Assembly: GCF_029543085.1 (NCBI RefSeq)
Contig: NZ_CP119967.1
Location: 5,681,001 to 5,745,000 of the forward strand
Length of the DNA: 64,000 nucleotides
Direction of reading: 5' to 3'
Source of the DNA: Pseudomonas sp. A34-9
GTDB lineage: Bacteria; Pseudomonadota; Gammaproteobacteria; Pseudomonadales; Pseudomonadaceae
Shown: piece after piece, positions 1 through 9,924 of the stretch
How positions within the stretch are numbered: position 1 is the first letter of the stretch
Layout of the letters: every line of letters begins with the position of its first letter
Program-made: the position numbers and the translations under genes
Notes under the pieces: model-generated
Told to the model about the DNA's origin: nothing
The model's database searches: none
What the model saw: only the letters and a program-made list of their open reading frames with translations

Positions 1-1887
<1,887 letters not shown>

Positions 1888-1895
1888 TTGGATCG

Positions 1896-1917
1896 GGCGT
1901 CAGGTTCGCCTGACGCC
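1896..1917 (+). other. Intergenic hairpin with TTCG tetraloop
   Basis: A 9-bp perfect stem (GGCGTCAGG at 1896-1904, CCTGACGCC at 1909-1917) closes a TTCG loop, nine bases after the leuS stop. No T-run follows, so it is not a classical terminator. It may protect the 3' end of leuS or reduce read-through into lptE. The role is inferred. Confidence 0.6.
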
Positions 1918-1974
1918 AAGTAAAACCTTTCGGGCCGCACCGTCGGCCCACGTGGTTTCAAGGGGAGCAACACA

Positions 1975-2580
1975 ATGATCAAACGCAATCTGCTGGTGAT
2001 GGGCCTCGCCGTTCTGTTGAGCGCCTGCGGTTTCCAGCTGCGCGGCACCGGCACCAACGAGCTGACAATCAAGGAACTTGATCTGAGCGCCCGCAACGCC
2101 TACGGCGAGACGGTCACGCAACTGCGTCAGGTGCTGGAGTCGAGCGGCGTCAAGGTTTACAGCGGCGCACCGTACAAGCTGTTCCTGGCTGACGAGCAGG
2201 AAAGCCAGCGCATCCTCAGTTACGCCGGTGCTGGCCGTACAGGTGAATATCAAGTCAACACGGTCCTGAACTACGAGATCCGTGGCGACAAGAACCTGCA
2301 ACTGCTGAGCGACAAGCTTGAAGTGCAAAAGGTGTTCATCCACGACGGTAACAACCTCGTGGGCTCCGATCAGGAAGCCAACGACGCCCGTCGCGAAATG
2401 CGTCGCGAGCTGGTTCAGCGCATGATGTTGCGTCTGCAGCAACTGACGCCGGGCCAACTGCAACAACTGCAGCAAGCGGCCAATGATCGCGCCAAGGCAG
2501 AAGCCGATGCACTGCAAGCGGCGCAAAAGGCTGAAGCGGAAACCCCGCGTCAGTCGCCGCTCGAAATACCGCAGCAGTAA
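1975..2580 (+). CDS. lptE: LPS-assembly lipoprotein LptE
   Basis: Outer-membrane lipoprotein that plugs the LptD barrel and helps insert lipopolysaccharide into the outer leaflet. The 201-residue product starts with a lipoprotein signal peptide with lipobox LSAC (lipidated Cys18), followed by the FQLRG segment conserved in LptE. The C-terminal third is rich in Gln and Ala (for example QLQQLQQA) and is probably an extended helical tail. It lies between leuS and holA, the standard position for the gene once called rlpB. The start is the ATG after the purine-rich stretch AAGGGGAGCAACACA. Family assignment is firm; the tail is the variable part. Confidence 0.96.
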   Translation: MIKRNLLVMGLAVLLSACGFQLRGTGTNELTIKELDLSARNAYGETVTQLRQVLESSGVKVYSGAPYKLFLADEQESQRILSYAGAGRTGEYQVNTVLNYEIRGDKNLQLLSDKLEVQKVFIHDGNNLVGSDQEANDARREMRRELVQRMMLRLQQLTPGQLQQLQQAANDRAKAEADALQAAQKAEAETPRQSPLEIPQQ

Positions 2581-2586
2581 GACGTT

Positions 2587-2606
2587 CGGGGCGCTCAGGC
2601 GCCCCG
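2587..2606 (+). other. Hairpin between lptE and holA
   Basis: CGGGGCGC (2587-2594) pairs with GCGCCCCG (2599-2606) around a TCAG loop. A pyrimidine-rich stretch CCTTTCTT follows and runs directly into the holA ATG at 2620. It could act as a partial terminator or affect holA translation, since no clear Shine-Dalgarno sequence is left in front of holA. Confidence 0.5.
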
Positions 2607-2619
2607 TTCGACCTTTCTT

Positions 2620-3657
2620 ATGAAGCTCGCTCCCGCCCAACTCGGTAAACACCTGCAAGGTGCTCTCGGCCCCGTCTACATCATCAGCGGCGATGACCCG
2701 CTGTTGTGTCAGGAAGCCGCCGACGCCATCCGCAGTGCTGCGCGCCAGCAAGGTTTCGACGAACGCCAGGTCTTCGCCGCCGACGCCAATTTCGATTGGG
2801 GCACGTTGTTGCAGGCCGGCGCCAGCATGTCGTTGTTCGCAGAAAAACGTCTGTTGGAACTGCGTCTGCCTTCGGGTAAACCGGGTGACAAAGGCGCAGC
2901 TGCGCTCATCGAATACTGCTCGCGTCCTGCTGAAGACACGGTTCTTCTCGTCAGCCTGCCCAAGCTCGATGGCAGCGCGCAGAAGACCAAATGGGGCAAG
3001 GCGCTGGTTGAAGGCCCACAGACCCAGTTCATCCAGATCTGGCCGGTAGACGCCAATCAACTGCCAAGCTGGATTCGTCAGCGTCTGTCGCAAGCCGGGC
3101 TGTCGGCCAGCCAGGACGCGGTCGAATTGATTGCTGCACGTGTCGAGGGCAACTTGCTCGCTGCCGCGCAGGAAATCGAAAAGCTCAAGCTGATGGCCGA
3201 AGGTGGGCAAATCACTGTTGAGACCGTACAAGCCGCTGTGGCGGACAGTGCGCGGTTTGATGTGTTTGGTCTGACCGACGCCGTGCTCAACGGCGAGCCG
3301 GCGCACGCGTTGCGCATGCTTGAAGGATTGCGCGGTGAAGGTGTTGAGCCGCCGGTGATTCTCTGGGCGCTTGCGCGGGAGTTGCGTCTGCTGGCCAATA
3401 TCTCGTTGCAATACAGCCAGGGTACGCCGCTGGACAAGTGCTTCAGTCAGGCGAGGCCCCCCGTCTGGGACAAGCGCAAACCGTTGATGAGCAAAGCCTT
3501 GCAACGCTACTCGGCACAACGCTGGGCGCAGTTGTTGCTTGAGGCGCAGCGTATCGATGCACAAATCAAGGGGCAGGCGGCCGGCTCACCCTGGATGAGT
3601 CTGAGTCGCTTGGCGCTGTTGATGGCTGGCCAACGAATTTCACTGCCTGCCGAATAA
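2620..3657 (+). CDS. holA: DNA polymerase III subunit delta
   Basis: Delta subunit of the clamp-loader complex, which opens the beta sliding clamp at replication forks. The 345-residue length and the family features fit HolA: N-terminal KLAPAQLGKHL, the early YIISGDDPLLCQEAADAIR segment, and the middle RVEGNLLAAAQEIEKLKL helix. It follows lptE by 39 bases. The start codon has only a pyrimidine-rich stretch and a strong hairpin in front of it, with no recognisable ribosome binding site. Expression may therefore depend on coupling or on an alternative initiation mode (inference). Confidence 0.96.
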   Translation: MKLAPAQLGKHLQGALGPVYIISGDDPLLCQEAADAIRSAARQQGFDERQVFAADANFDWGTLLQAGASMSLFAEKRLLELRLPSGKPGDKGAAALIEYCSRPAEDTVLLVSLPKLDGSAQKTKWGKALVEGPQTQFIQIWPVDANQLPSWIRQRLSQAGLSASQDAVELIAARVEGNLLAAAQEIEKLKLMAEGGQITVETVQAAVADSARFDVFGLTDAVLNGEPAHALRMLEGLRGEGVEPPVILWALARELRLLANISLQYSQGTPLDKCFSQARPPVWDKRKPLMSKALQRYSAQRWAQLLLEAQRIDAQIKGQAAGSPWMSLSRLALLMAGQRISLPAE

Positions 3658-3662
3658 GATCA

Positions 3663-3730
3663 AAAAGATCGCAGCCTTCGGCAGCTCCTACACCGATCCC
3701 TGTAGGAGCTGCCGAAGGCTGCGATCTTTT
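3663..3730. repeat. REP inverted pair (type A)
   Basis: Two perfectly complementary 30-base arms (3663-3692 and 3701-3730) around an 8-base loop, with the core GATCGCAGCCTTCGGCAGC. The arms begin with AAAA and end with TTTT, so the element could also serve as a bidirectional terminator after holA. This is the most frequent repeat family in the window. Confidence 0.95.
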
Positions 3731-3793
3731 GACTTTTCTATAGCATGAGCAGATTATCTGCGGCGCAAAACCCACTCACTCGAGAGAACGCTC

Positions 3794-3958
3794 ATGAGCA
3801 AAAAGCCATCGAAACATGGCCCCAACAAGGCCAAATCCATCGTCGCCCAGACCCTGTTCCGCAGTCGCCAGGAACGACCAACCAAGGGTAAAGGCAGCTA
3901 CCGCCGCGAAGCCTTCCAGTCTGACAGCTGGGAGGCTTCTTACTTTCTGGCCGCTTAA
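3794..3958 (+). CDS. arfA: Alternative ribosome-rescue factor ArfA
   Basis: A 54-residue protein that rescues ribosomes stalled on non-stop mRNAs by recruiting release factor RF2; it backs up tmRNA. The sequence shows the basic N-terminus MSKKPSKHGPNKAKS, the LFRSRQE segment, the diagnostic KGKGSY motif and the late SWEAS element seen in ArfA proteins. The gene sits alone between the holA REP and a lytic transglycosylase. The coding sequence contains a 12-bp hairpin near its 3' end (listed separately). In E. coli an equivalent structure makes the arfA mRNA itself a non-stop message, so that ArfA accumulates only when tmRNA fails. Good ribosome binding site GAGAG lies just before the ATG. Confidence 0.9.
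   Translation: MSKKPSKHGPNKAKSIVAQTLFRSRQERPTKGKGSYRREAFQSDSWEASYFLAA
3908..3939 (+). promoter_or_regulatory. Intragenic arfA hairpin (RNase III / terminator type)
   Basis: Inside the arfA reading frame, GAAGCCTTCCAG (3908-3919) pairs with CTGGGAGGCTTC (3928-3939). This gives a 12-bp stem with one G-T pair, an 8-base loop and a following T-rich stretch TTACTTTCT. It lies downstream of the KGKGSY codons and 16 bases before the stop codon. Cleavage or termination here would create a stop-less mRNA encoding a shortened active ArfA. The mechanism is known for E. coli arfA; its use here is inferred from position and structure. Confidence 0.75.
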
Positions 3959-4018
3959 AGCGCAGTACCCCCCGGTCATGTTAAGGTCTGCACCTGATTC
4001 GTTTTCCTGGAACTGTGC

Positions 4019-5341
4019 ATGCCCCTAAGTCTTTCCCGTCGTTGGCCTGTCCGCCAATTGATCGCTGCCTCCAGCTTCATTCTGCTTGTCGCCTGCGCGG
4101 AAAAACCGACCGCCGCCGATGCGCAACCCCTTCAAGCCGCTCCTGTCGCCACGGCCCCAGCGATTATCCCGCCGGTAGTGCCGTCCGCCGACCCCCTTGA
4201 TCTTCAGCCGACCCAGACTTTTGCCGAATGGCAGGCAGGCTTTCGCAAAGATGCGCTGGCCGCCGGGATCAGCCCTGAGCTGTTCGATCGCGCCTTTGCC
4301 AATGTCAGCTTCGACGCCAGCGTGATTCGGGCCGACCGCAGTCAGCCGGAGTTCTCCCGCCCGGTGTGGGAATACCTTGATGGCGCGCTTTCGCCACTGC
4401 GTGTGCGTAAAGGCCAGACACTGATCACTCAGTATGCCGATATTCTGCAAAGCATCGAACAGCGATATGGCGTCGACCGCCAGGCGCTGGTGTCGGTGTG
4501 GGGCATGGAAAGCAACTTCGGCCAGTTCCAGGGCAGCAAGTCGGTGATCAACTCGCTGGCCACCCTCGCTTACGAAGGCCGTCGGCCGGGCTTTGCTCAT
4601 GCGCAATTGATCGCTGCGCTGCAGATTTTGCAACAGGGTGACATCACGCCGGAGAAGATGCTCGGTTCCTGGGCTGGCGCGATGGGGCAGACCCAGTTCA
4701 TTCCGACCACTTACAACACTCACGCCGTGGACTTCGACGGTGACGGTCGCCGCGATATCTGGGGCAGCCCTGCCGATGCGTTGGCCTCGACGGCGCATTA
4801 TCTGCAAAGCTCAGGCTGGCAGCGCGGGCAGCCGTGGGGTTTCGAAGTGCAACTGCCGAGCAGTTTCAATTACACGCTGGCTGATGGTGCGATTCGCAAG
4901 AGCGTCGCCGAATGGCGTCAGCTTGGCGTAATCCTGCCGAACGGCGCTCAGGTCCCAGCCGGTTCGGAACAATTGTCCGCGGCCTTGCTGCTGCCCGCCG
5001 GCTACCGTGGCCCGGCGTTCCTGATCCTCGACAACTTCCGGGCGATCCTCAAGTACAACAACTCCTCGTCGTATGCCCTGGCGGTGAGCCTTTTGTCCGA
5101 GCGTTTCAACGGCGGCGGTTTGATCAATGGCAGTTGGCCGAAAGATGACCTGCCGCTGAGCCGCACCGAGCGTATGGAATTACAGACCCTGCTGAGCGCT
5201 CGCAATTACGATGCCGGCACAGCGGACGGGATCATCGGCGCCAATACCCGTAAAGCGATTCGCAGTGCCCAGCAGTCGTTTGGCTGGCCGGCGGATGGTT
5301 ATCCGACGCATAAGCTGCTTGAGAGCCTGCGAACTCAATAA
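4019..5341 (+). CDS. Lytic murein transglycosylase (MltB family) with peptidoglycan-binding domain
   Basis: A 440-residue lipoprotein predicted to cleave peptidoglycan between MurNAc and GlcNAc with formation of 1,6-anhydroMurNAc. Residues 1-26 form a signal peptide ending in lipobox LVAC (Cys26). The central SLT_2/MltB-type catalytic domain contains VWGMESNFGQFQG, with the likely catalytic acid Glu164, and later GAMGQTQFIPTTY and FDGDGRRDIW. The last 65 residues form a PG_binding_1 domain (ARNYDAGTADGIIGANTRKA). This is a second family member; mltB itself is at 10935-11945. It stands alone between arfA and a REP pair. Confidence 0.93.
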   Translation: MPLSLSRRWPVRQLIAASSFILLVACAEKPTAADAQPLQAAPVATAPAIIPPVVPSADPLDLQPTQTFAEWQAGFRKDALAAGISPELFDRAFANVSFDASVIRADRSQPEFSRPVWEYLDGALSPLRVRKGQTLITQYADILQSIEQRYGVDRQALVSVWGMESNFGQFQGSKSVINSLATLAYEGRRPGFAHAQLIAALQILQQGDITPEKMLGSWAGAMGQTQFIPTTYNTHAVDFDGDGRRDIWGSPADALASTAHYLQSSGWQRGQPWGFEVQLPSSFNYTLADGAIRKSVAEWRQLGVILPNGAQVPAGSEQLSAALLLPAGYRGPAFLILDNFRAILKYNNSSSYALAVSLLSERFNGGGLINGSWPKDDLPLSRTERMELQTLLSARNYDAGTADGIIGANTRKAIRSAQQSFGWPADGYPTHKLLESLRTQ

Positions 5342-5350
5342 AGCCAGATC

Positions 5351-5422
5351 AAAGATCGCAGCCTGCGGCAGCTCCTACATTGGAATCCGTTCCTGTAGGA
5401 GCTGCCGCAGGTTGCGATCTTT
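5351..5422. repeat. REP inverted pair (type A, CTGCGG variant)
   Basis: Arms at 5351-5379 and 5394-5422, nearly perfectly complementary (one G-T type difference), with the core AGCCTGCGGCAGCTCCTACA. It lies between two convergent genes and may double as a bidirectional terminator. Confidence 0.93.
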
Positions 5423-5426
5423 TGCT

Positions 5427-6374
5427 TTATCGGATCACCACATCCTGCTCCAGCATCAACTCTTTCTTCCCCGCATCCAGCCGCACCAGCGCACCCATCG
5501 GCAGCGTCAGGTTCGGATCGCAATGCCCGCTACGCCACCCCGATAACACCGGAATCCGCAACGGCTCGAAAGTCTGCTTGAGCAAACGGTTCAGTGCGGC
5601 GACATCCACCCCCGCCACGTCCCCGACCAGCACGCCGCGCAATTTGGCCAGCTTGCCGGCCAGGCGCATCTGGGTCAGCAAGCGGTCGATGCGATAGAGC
5701 GGCTCGTTGATATCTTCGATGAGCAGAATCACCCCCTCGACGTCGATTTCGTATGGCGTGCCCAATGTCGAAGCGATCATCGCCAGATTGCCGCCGAGCA
5801 AGCGCCCGTGCGCGATACCAGGCTCGACAGTGGTCAACGGATAAGCCACCGGATGGCTGAACACACTTCCCGCCTTCAATTGCCCGCGCAGCATGGCGAA
5901 AAACGAAGTGACGGTCGGCGGCTCCTTGTCACCAAGCAGATCGGCATTGAGCAAAGGCCCGTGAAAGGTCACAAACCCCGAATAACGACTGATGGCCAGA
6001 TGCAACGCAGTGATATCGCTGTAGCCGACGAATGGCTTGGCGTTGCGGCTCAGCAGGTCATAGTCGATTCGGTCGAGCAGGCGCGGCGTACCGTAACCGC
6101 CGCGCAAGCAAATGATGGCGTCGACCTCAGGATCAGCGAACGCCGCGTGCAGATCGCGCAGGCGCACATCGTCACTGCCCGCCAGATAGCCGTCCTTTTC
6201 ATAGACACCGGGAAACACCTTCAGCCCATAACCACGGGCGCGCATCCATTGCAGCGCTTTCTCGGTGTCCAGAGCTCCGGGACCCGCAGGCGCAATGACG
6301 CCGATCAACCCTTCCGAGGGCAGCGCGGGCACGGTTCTGTGCGGACAAAGTGTGTGGGTCGGTCGAACGGTCAT
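5427..6374 (-). CDS. LD-carboxypeptidase (peptidase family S66, LdcA-like)
   Basis: Cytoplasmic enzyme family that removes the terminal D-Ala from tetrapeptide during murein recycling. The 315-residue product shows IGVIAPAGP near the N-terminus, the nucleophile region ICLRGGYGTPRLLDRIDY, the segment FVGYSDITALHLA, and the later ICLRGG/GHCDPNLTLPMGA region typical of S66 peptidases. The start at 6374 is chosen because GGGAGATCCAAGG stands at proper spacing; an upstream in-frame ATG at 6401 lacks such a site. It fits functionally with mpl at 34043-35392, which reuses the recycled tripeptide. Family is sure; exact substrate is inferred. Confidence 0.92.
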   Translation of the reverse strand: MTVRPTHTLCPHRTVPALPSEGLIGVIAPAGPGALDTEKALQWMRARGYGLKVFPGVYEKDGYLAGSDDVRLRDLHAAFADPEVDAIICLRGGYGTPRLLDRIDYDLLSRNAKPFVGYSDITALHLAISRYSGFVTFHGPLLNADLLGDKEPPTVTSFFAMLRGQLKAGSVFSHPVAYPLTTVEPGIAHGRLLGGNLAMIASTLGTPYEIDVEGVILLIEDINEPLYRIDRLLTQMRLAGKLAKLRGVLVGDVAGVDVAALNRLLKQTFEPLRIPVLSGWRSGHCDPNLTLPMGALVRLDAGKKELMLEQDVVIR

Positions 6375-6488
6375 CCTTGGATCTCCCTGTGAGTCATGCA
6401 CACACAGTAGTCAGGAACGGGGGCAAACAGAAGAGGGTCGGCCACGCCGCAGGTTGCAGGAAAAATCAGCATCGAATGTAAGGCGGGC

Positions 6489-6525
6489 AAAAAAATGCCC
6501 GCCGGGCGTTAAAACCTCGGCGGGC
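6489..6525 (-). terminator. Rho-independent terminator of lipA
   Basis: Read leftwards, GCCCGCC (complement of 6519-6525) and GGCGGGC (complement of 6497-6503) form a 7-bp GC stem. It is followed by a run of seven T (6489-6495 on the minus strand). It lies 22 bases past the lipA stop codon. Confidence 0.88.
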
Positions 6526-6547
6526 AGTCTTTTCATTCAGCGCCGGA

Positions 6548-7570
6548 TCAGGAACCCAGCAGCTCAGCCTTGACCAGCTTCGCCTGCTCGTCGGCATGGT
6601 ACGAAGAACGCACCAGCGGGCCCGAGGCAACGTTCTTGAAGCCCATCTTGTAACCTTCCTCGGCGAACCAGGCGAAGGTGTCCGGGTGCACGAAACGCTG
6701 TACCGGCAAGTGGCTGCGCGACGGTTGCAGGTACTGACCGAGGGTCAGCATGTCGATGTCGTGTTCGCGCATGCGCTTCATCACTTCAATGACTTCTTCG
6801 TCGGTCTCGCCCAGACCCAGCATCAGGCCGGATTTGGTTGGAATGTGCGGCATCATCTGCTTGAAGCGTTGCAGCAGGGTCAGCGACCACTGGTAGTCCG
6901 AACCCGGACGCGCAGCCTTGTAAAGGCGTGGCACGGTTTCCAGGTTGTGGTTGAACACATCCGGCGGCTCGGCGGCAGTGATTTCCAGGGCGATGTCCAT
7001 GCGGCCACGATAGTCCGGAACCAGAGTCTCCAGCTGCACGTTCGGCGACAGTTTGCGGATTTCGCGGATGCAGTCGGCAAAGTGCTGGGCACCGCCGTCA
7101 CGCAGGTCGTCGCGGTCAACCGAGGTGATCACCACATACTTGAGTTTGAGGTCGGCGATAGCGATGGCCAGGCTTTCCGGCTCGTTGACGTCCAGTGGTT
7201 TCGGACGACCGTGGCCGACGTCGCAGAACGGGCAGCGACGGGTGCAGATGTCACCCATGATCATGAAGGTCGCGGTGCCGCCGGAGAAGCATTCACCGAG
7301 GTTCGGGCAGGAGGCTTCTTCGCAAACACTGTGCAGCTTGTGTTTGCGCAGCAGGCTCTTGATCCGGTCGACTTCCGGCGACACCGGGATGCGCACGCGA
7401 ATCCAGTCAGGTTTCTTCGGCAGTTCGGTGGTCGGAATGATCTTTACCGGGATGCGTGCAACCTTCTCGGCGCCGCGCAGCTTGACGCCGGCTTCTACCT
7501 TGGGACGCGGGGCCGGGCGCTCGGTCACGTCGAGCGTCGGGATCATGGTTTGCACTGCATCAGTAGTCAT
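6548..7570 (-). CDS. lipA: Lipoyl synthase
   Basis: Radical-SAM enzyme that inserts two sulfur atoms into protein-bound octanoyl groups to form lipoyl cofactors. The 340-residue protein has both iron-sulfur cluster motifs: C83-x4-C88-x5-C94 for the sacrificial auxiliary cluster, and CTRRCPFC with Cys109, Cys113 and Cys116 for the SAM cluster. Its start lies one base after the lipB stop, so the two are co-transcribed and probably translationally coupled. A strong terminator follows. The N-terminal extension of about 50 residues before the conserved core is usual in pseudomonads. Confidence 0.98.
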   Translation of the reverse strand: MTTDAVQTMIPTLDVTERPAPRPKVEAGVKLRGAEKVARIPVKIIPTTELPKKPDWIRVRIPVSPEVDRIKSLLRKHKLHSVCEEASCPNLGECFSGGTATFMIMGDICTRRCPFCDVGHGRPKPLDVNEPESLAIAIADLKLKYVVITSVDRDDLRDGGAQHFADCIREIRKLSPNVQLETLVPDYRGRMDIALEITAAEPPDVFNHNLETVPRLYKAARPGSDYQWSLTLLQRFKQMMPHIPTKSGLMLGLGETDEEVIEVMKRMREHDIDMLTLGQYLQPSRSHLPVQRFVHPDTFAWFAEEGYKMGFKNVASGPLVRSSYHADEQAKLVKAELLGS

Positions 7571-7571
7571 A

Positions 7572-8219
7572 TCAGTCGATTCCGCCCGTCAGGGTCGTCT
7601 GCTCAGCATAGTCGAGGTGTTTGACGAGCTGCGCACGCAGCCGGGCACTTACCTCGGCAAATTCAATCGATCCTGCGTGATCGCTGAGCTGGGTCATCGC
7701 CAGCCCGGCGTAGCCGCAGGGATTAATCCGTCGAAACGGTTCCAGGTTCATATCCACGTTCAGGGCCAGGCCATGAAAGGAACAACCGTGGCGAATCCGC
7801 AAACCCAGAGAAGCGATTTTCGCTCCATCGACGTACACGCCGGGAGCATCTGGCTTGGCCGCTGCAGTTACCCCGTAGCTGGCCAGCAGTTCGATCAGGC
7901 AAAGCTCCATGCGGCTGACCAGATCACGCACGCCGAAACCCAGCTTGCGTACATCCAGCAGCAGATAAGCCACCAACTGGCCGGGACCATGATAAGTCAC
8001 CTGCCCGCCGCGATCGACCTGCACCACCGGGATATCACCCGGCAGCAGCAAGTGTTCGGCCTTGCCGGCCTGGCCCTGAGTGAACACCGGCGGGTGCTCG
8101 ACGAGCCAGATTTCGTCGGCGGCATCGCTGCCGCGTTCGTTGGTAAAACGTTGCATGGCATGCCAGACCGGCTCGTAAGCCATCTGGCCGAGCTCACGAA
8201 AGCCCAGCGTGCCAGACAT
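7572..8219 (-). CDS. lipB: Octanoyl-[acyl carrier protein]-protein N-octanoyltransferase
   Basis: Transfers octanoate from ACP to lipoyl domains, the step before LipA. The 215-residue product shows the family signatures [31 protein letters not shown] and [24 protein letters not shown]; the catalytic Cys and Lys lie in these. I use the ATG at 8219, which shares one base with the stop codon of ybeD (TGATG); an in-frame GTG one codon upstream is possible. Part of the ybeD-lipB-lipA unit. Confidence 0.97.
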   Translation of the reverse strand: MSGTLGFRELGQMAYEPVWHAMQRFTNERGSDAADEIWLVEHPPVFTQGQAGKAEHLLLPGDIPVVQVDRGGQVTYHGPGQLVAYLLLDVRKLGFGVRDLVSRMELCLIELLASYGVTAAAKPDAPGVYVDGAKIASLGLRIRHGCSFHGLALNVDMNLEPFRRINPCGYAGLAMTQLSDHAGSIEFAEVSARLRAQLVKHLDYAEQTTLTGGID

Positions 8220-8494
8220 CACAACACCATATGCACGAAGCCGGTCGCCCGCAGTTCGCTGTTGATGTTGTACAGCTGATCCTGGTCGGTTGCGACGATG
8301 TGCAACTGAATGGTGGTGTACTTGCCGTTGGTGCTTTGACGTTCGTCGATGCGCTCATCATTGATGGTCGCGTGTTTCTTGACGATGTCGATGATCTTGT
8401 CCTTGTTGCCTACGCCGGTATCGCTGATCACCTTAACGGGATAATCCTTCACCGGGAATTCGATCTTTGGCGCCTTTACTTCGGTATCGGTCAT
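8219..8494 (-). CDS. YbeD-like DUF493 family protein
   Basis: A small 91-residue cytoplasmic protein of the DUF493/YbeD family, with an ACT-like regulatory fold in the E. coli homologue. The exact role is not established; its constant position next to lipB suggests a link to lipoate synthesis or to the neighbouring dacA. Visible motifs include [11 protein letters not shown] and [17 protein letters not shown] at the C-terminus. The start MTDTEV is preferred over an upstream in-frame codon at 8545, which would add an unconserved arginine-rich stretch. Its stop overlaps the lipB start. Confidence 0.9.
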   Translation of the reverse strand: MTDTEVKAPKIEFPVKDYPVKVISDTGVGNKDKIIDIVKKHATINDERIDERQSTNGKYTTIQLHIVATDQDQLYNINSELRATGFVHMVL

Positions 8495-8579
8495 GGCGTA
8501 ACGGCCTCTAGAGCGCAAGCCGTGGTAACGCACATGGCCCCGCACCGGATCGGGGCGGGGCCATGCAGGTCAACACAAA

Positions 8580-9737
8580 TCAGTTGAACAAGCCGTAGAA
8601 GAATAGACGGATGCTATCCCACATGCGGCGGAAGATACCACCCTCCTCGACGCCATCCAGAGCGATCAGGTCAGCGCTGTGCACCACCTTGTCTTCCAGT
8701 TTGACTTCGACTTTACCGATCACGTCGCCCTTGGCGATTGGCGCTGTCAGTTGCGGGTTCATGGTCATGCTCGCAGCGAGCTTCTTCAGCTGGCCTTTTG
8801 GCAGGGTCATGGTCAGGTCTTCAGCCAGGCCGGCCTTGACTTGATTGGTGGTGCCTTTCCACACCGGGGCCTGAGCCAGTTCGGTGCCCTTCTGATAGAA
8901 GGTCTGGGTTTCGAAGAAGCGGAAGCCGTAGGTCAGCAGCTTCTGGGTTTCAGCGGCGCGAGCCACTTCGCTGTTGGTGCCGAACACCACGGCGATCAGG
9001 CGCTGGCCGTCACGTACAGCCGAGGACACCATGCAGTAGCCGGCTTCGTCGGTGTGACCGGTTTTCAGACCGTCGACGGTCTTGTCGCGCCACAGCAGCA
9101 GGTTGCGGTTAGGCTGCTTGATGCCGTTCCAGAAGAACTCTTTCTGCGAGTAGATCGCGTAGTGAGCCGGATCTTCGTGGATGATCGCGCGGGCCAGGAT
9201 CGCCATGTCGTGAGCCGACGAGTAGTGCTCAGGGTTTGGCAGACCGGTCGGGTTCATGAAGTGGGAATTGGTCATGCCCAGATCAGCCACAGTCTTGTTC
9301 ATCAGGTCGGCGAAGGCGTCTTCGCTGCCGGCGATGTGCTCGGACAGCGCGACGCTGGCGTCGTTGCCGGACTGGATGATGATGCCGTGCAGCAGGTCGC
9401 TGACAGTCACCTGCGAGCCGACCTTGATGAACATCCGCGAACCGCCGGTGCGCCAGGCGTTTTCGCTGACGGTCACCGGATCGTTTTCACCGATCTGGCC
9501 GCGACGGATTTCCAGGGTCGCGATGTACGCGGTCATCAGCTTGGTCAGGCTGGCCGGTGGCAGACGCTGGTCGCCATTGTTCTCGACCAGCACGTTGCCG
9601 CTGCTGGCATCCATCAGAACGTAGGCTTTGGCGGCCAGTTGCGGTGGCGACGGCATCATCTCGGCCGCGAAGGCGGCTGGCGAGAGGAGCAGCGGGACTA
9701 GCAGACACAGGCGTTTGGCAAAGGTGGTGATGTTCAT
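8580..9737 (-). CDS. dacA: D-alanyl-D-alanine carboxypeptidase (PBP5/6 type)
   Basis: Penicillin-binding protein that trims the terminal D-Ala of peptidoglycan pentapeptides at the periplasmic face. The 385-residue product has a signal peptide ending near AFAAE, the SxxK active site SLTK (Ser63, Lys66), the SGND motif and the KTGH motif of family S11. The C-terminal PBP5_C domain ends with an amphipathic tail (MWDSIRLFFYGLFN) that anchors the protein to the inner membrane. Called dacA or dacC in different pseudomonads. It sits between rlpA and ybeD in the conserved cell-wall cluster. Start chosen at MNITTF, the first Met of the signal peptide. Confidence 0.96.
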   Translation of the reverse strand: MNITTFAKRLCLLVPLLLSPAAFAAEMMPSPPQLAAKAYVLMDASSGNVLVENNGDQRLPPASLTKLMTAYIATLEIRRGQIGENDPVTVSENAWRTGGSRMFIKVGSQVTVSDLLHGIIIQSGNDASVALSEHIAGSEDAFADLMNKTVADLGMTNSHFMNPTGLPNPEHYSSAHDMAILARAIIHEDPAHYAIYSQKEFFWNGIKQPNRNLLLWRDKTVDGLKTGHTDEAGYCMVSSAVRDGQRLIAVVFGTNSEVARAAETQKLLTYGFRFFETQTFYQKGTELAQAPVWKGTTNQVKAGLAEDLTMTLPKGQLKKLAASMTMNPQLTAPIAKGDVIGKVEVKLEDKVVHSADLIALDGVEEGGIFRRMWDSIRLFFYGLFN

Positions 9738-9924
9738 CCGTCTCTCGAAATCGCTAATGGAAACTGTCCTTGCGGACAAAATTTAATCAGATGACTTTCT
9801 AACGAGCCATCGCGTGTTCAGTTGCTCACTCCAGTCACCCTTGCCGGGCTTTTGTTCTTCGACGAGCCAACAACCTGGTTCACCCCCCAATACCGCAAGT
9901 GAACCGTCAATCAAGTTCTACGTA

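Noticed and set aside
1900..3564. Long open frame on the minus strand opposite lptE and holA
   Set aside because: It lies fully antisense to two well-recognised genes, has no family features and arises from GC-rich codon bias.
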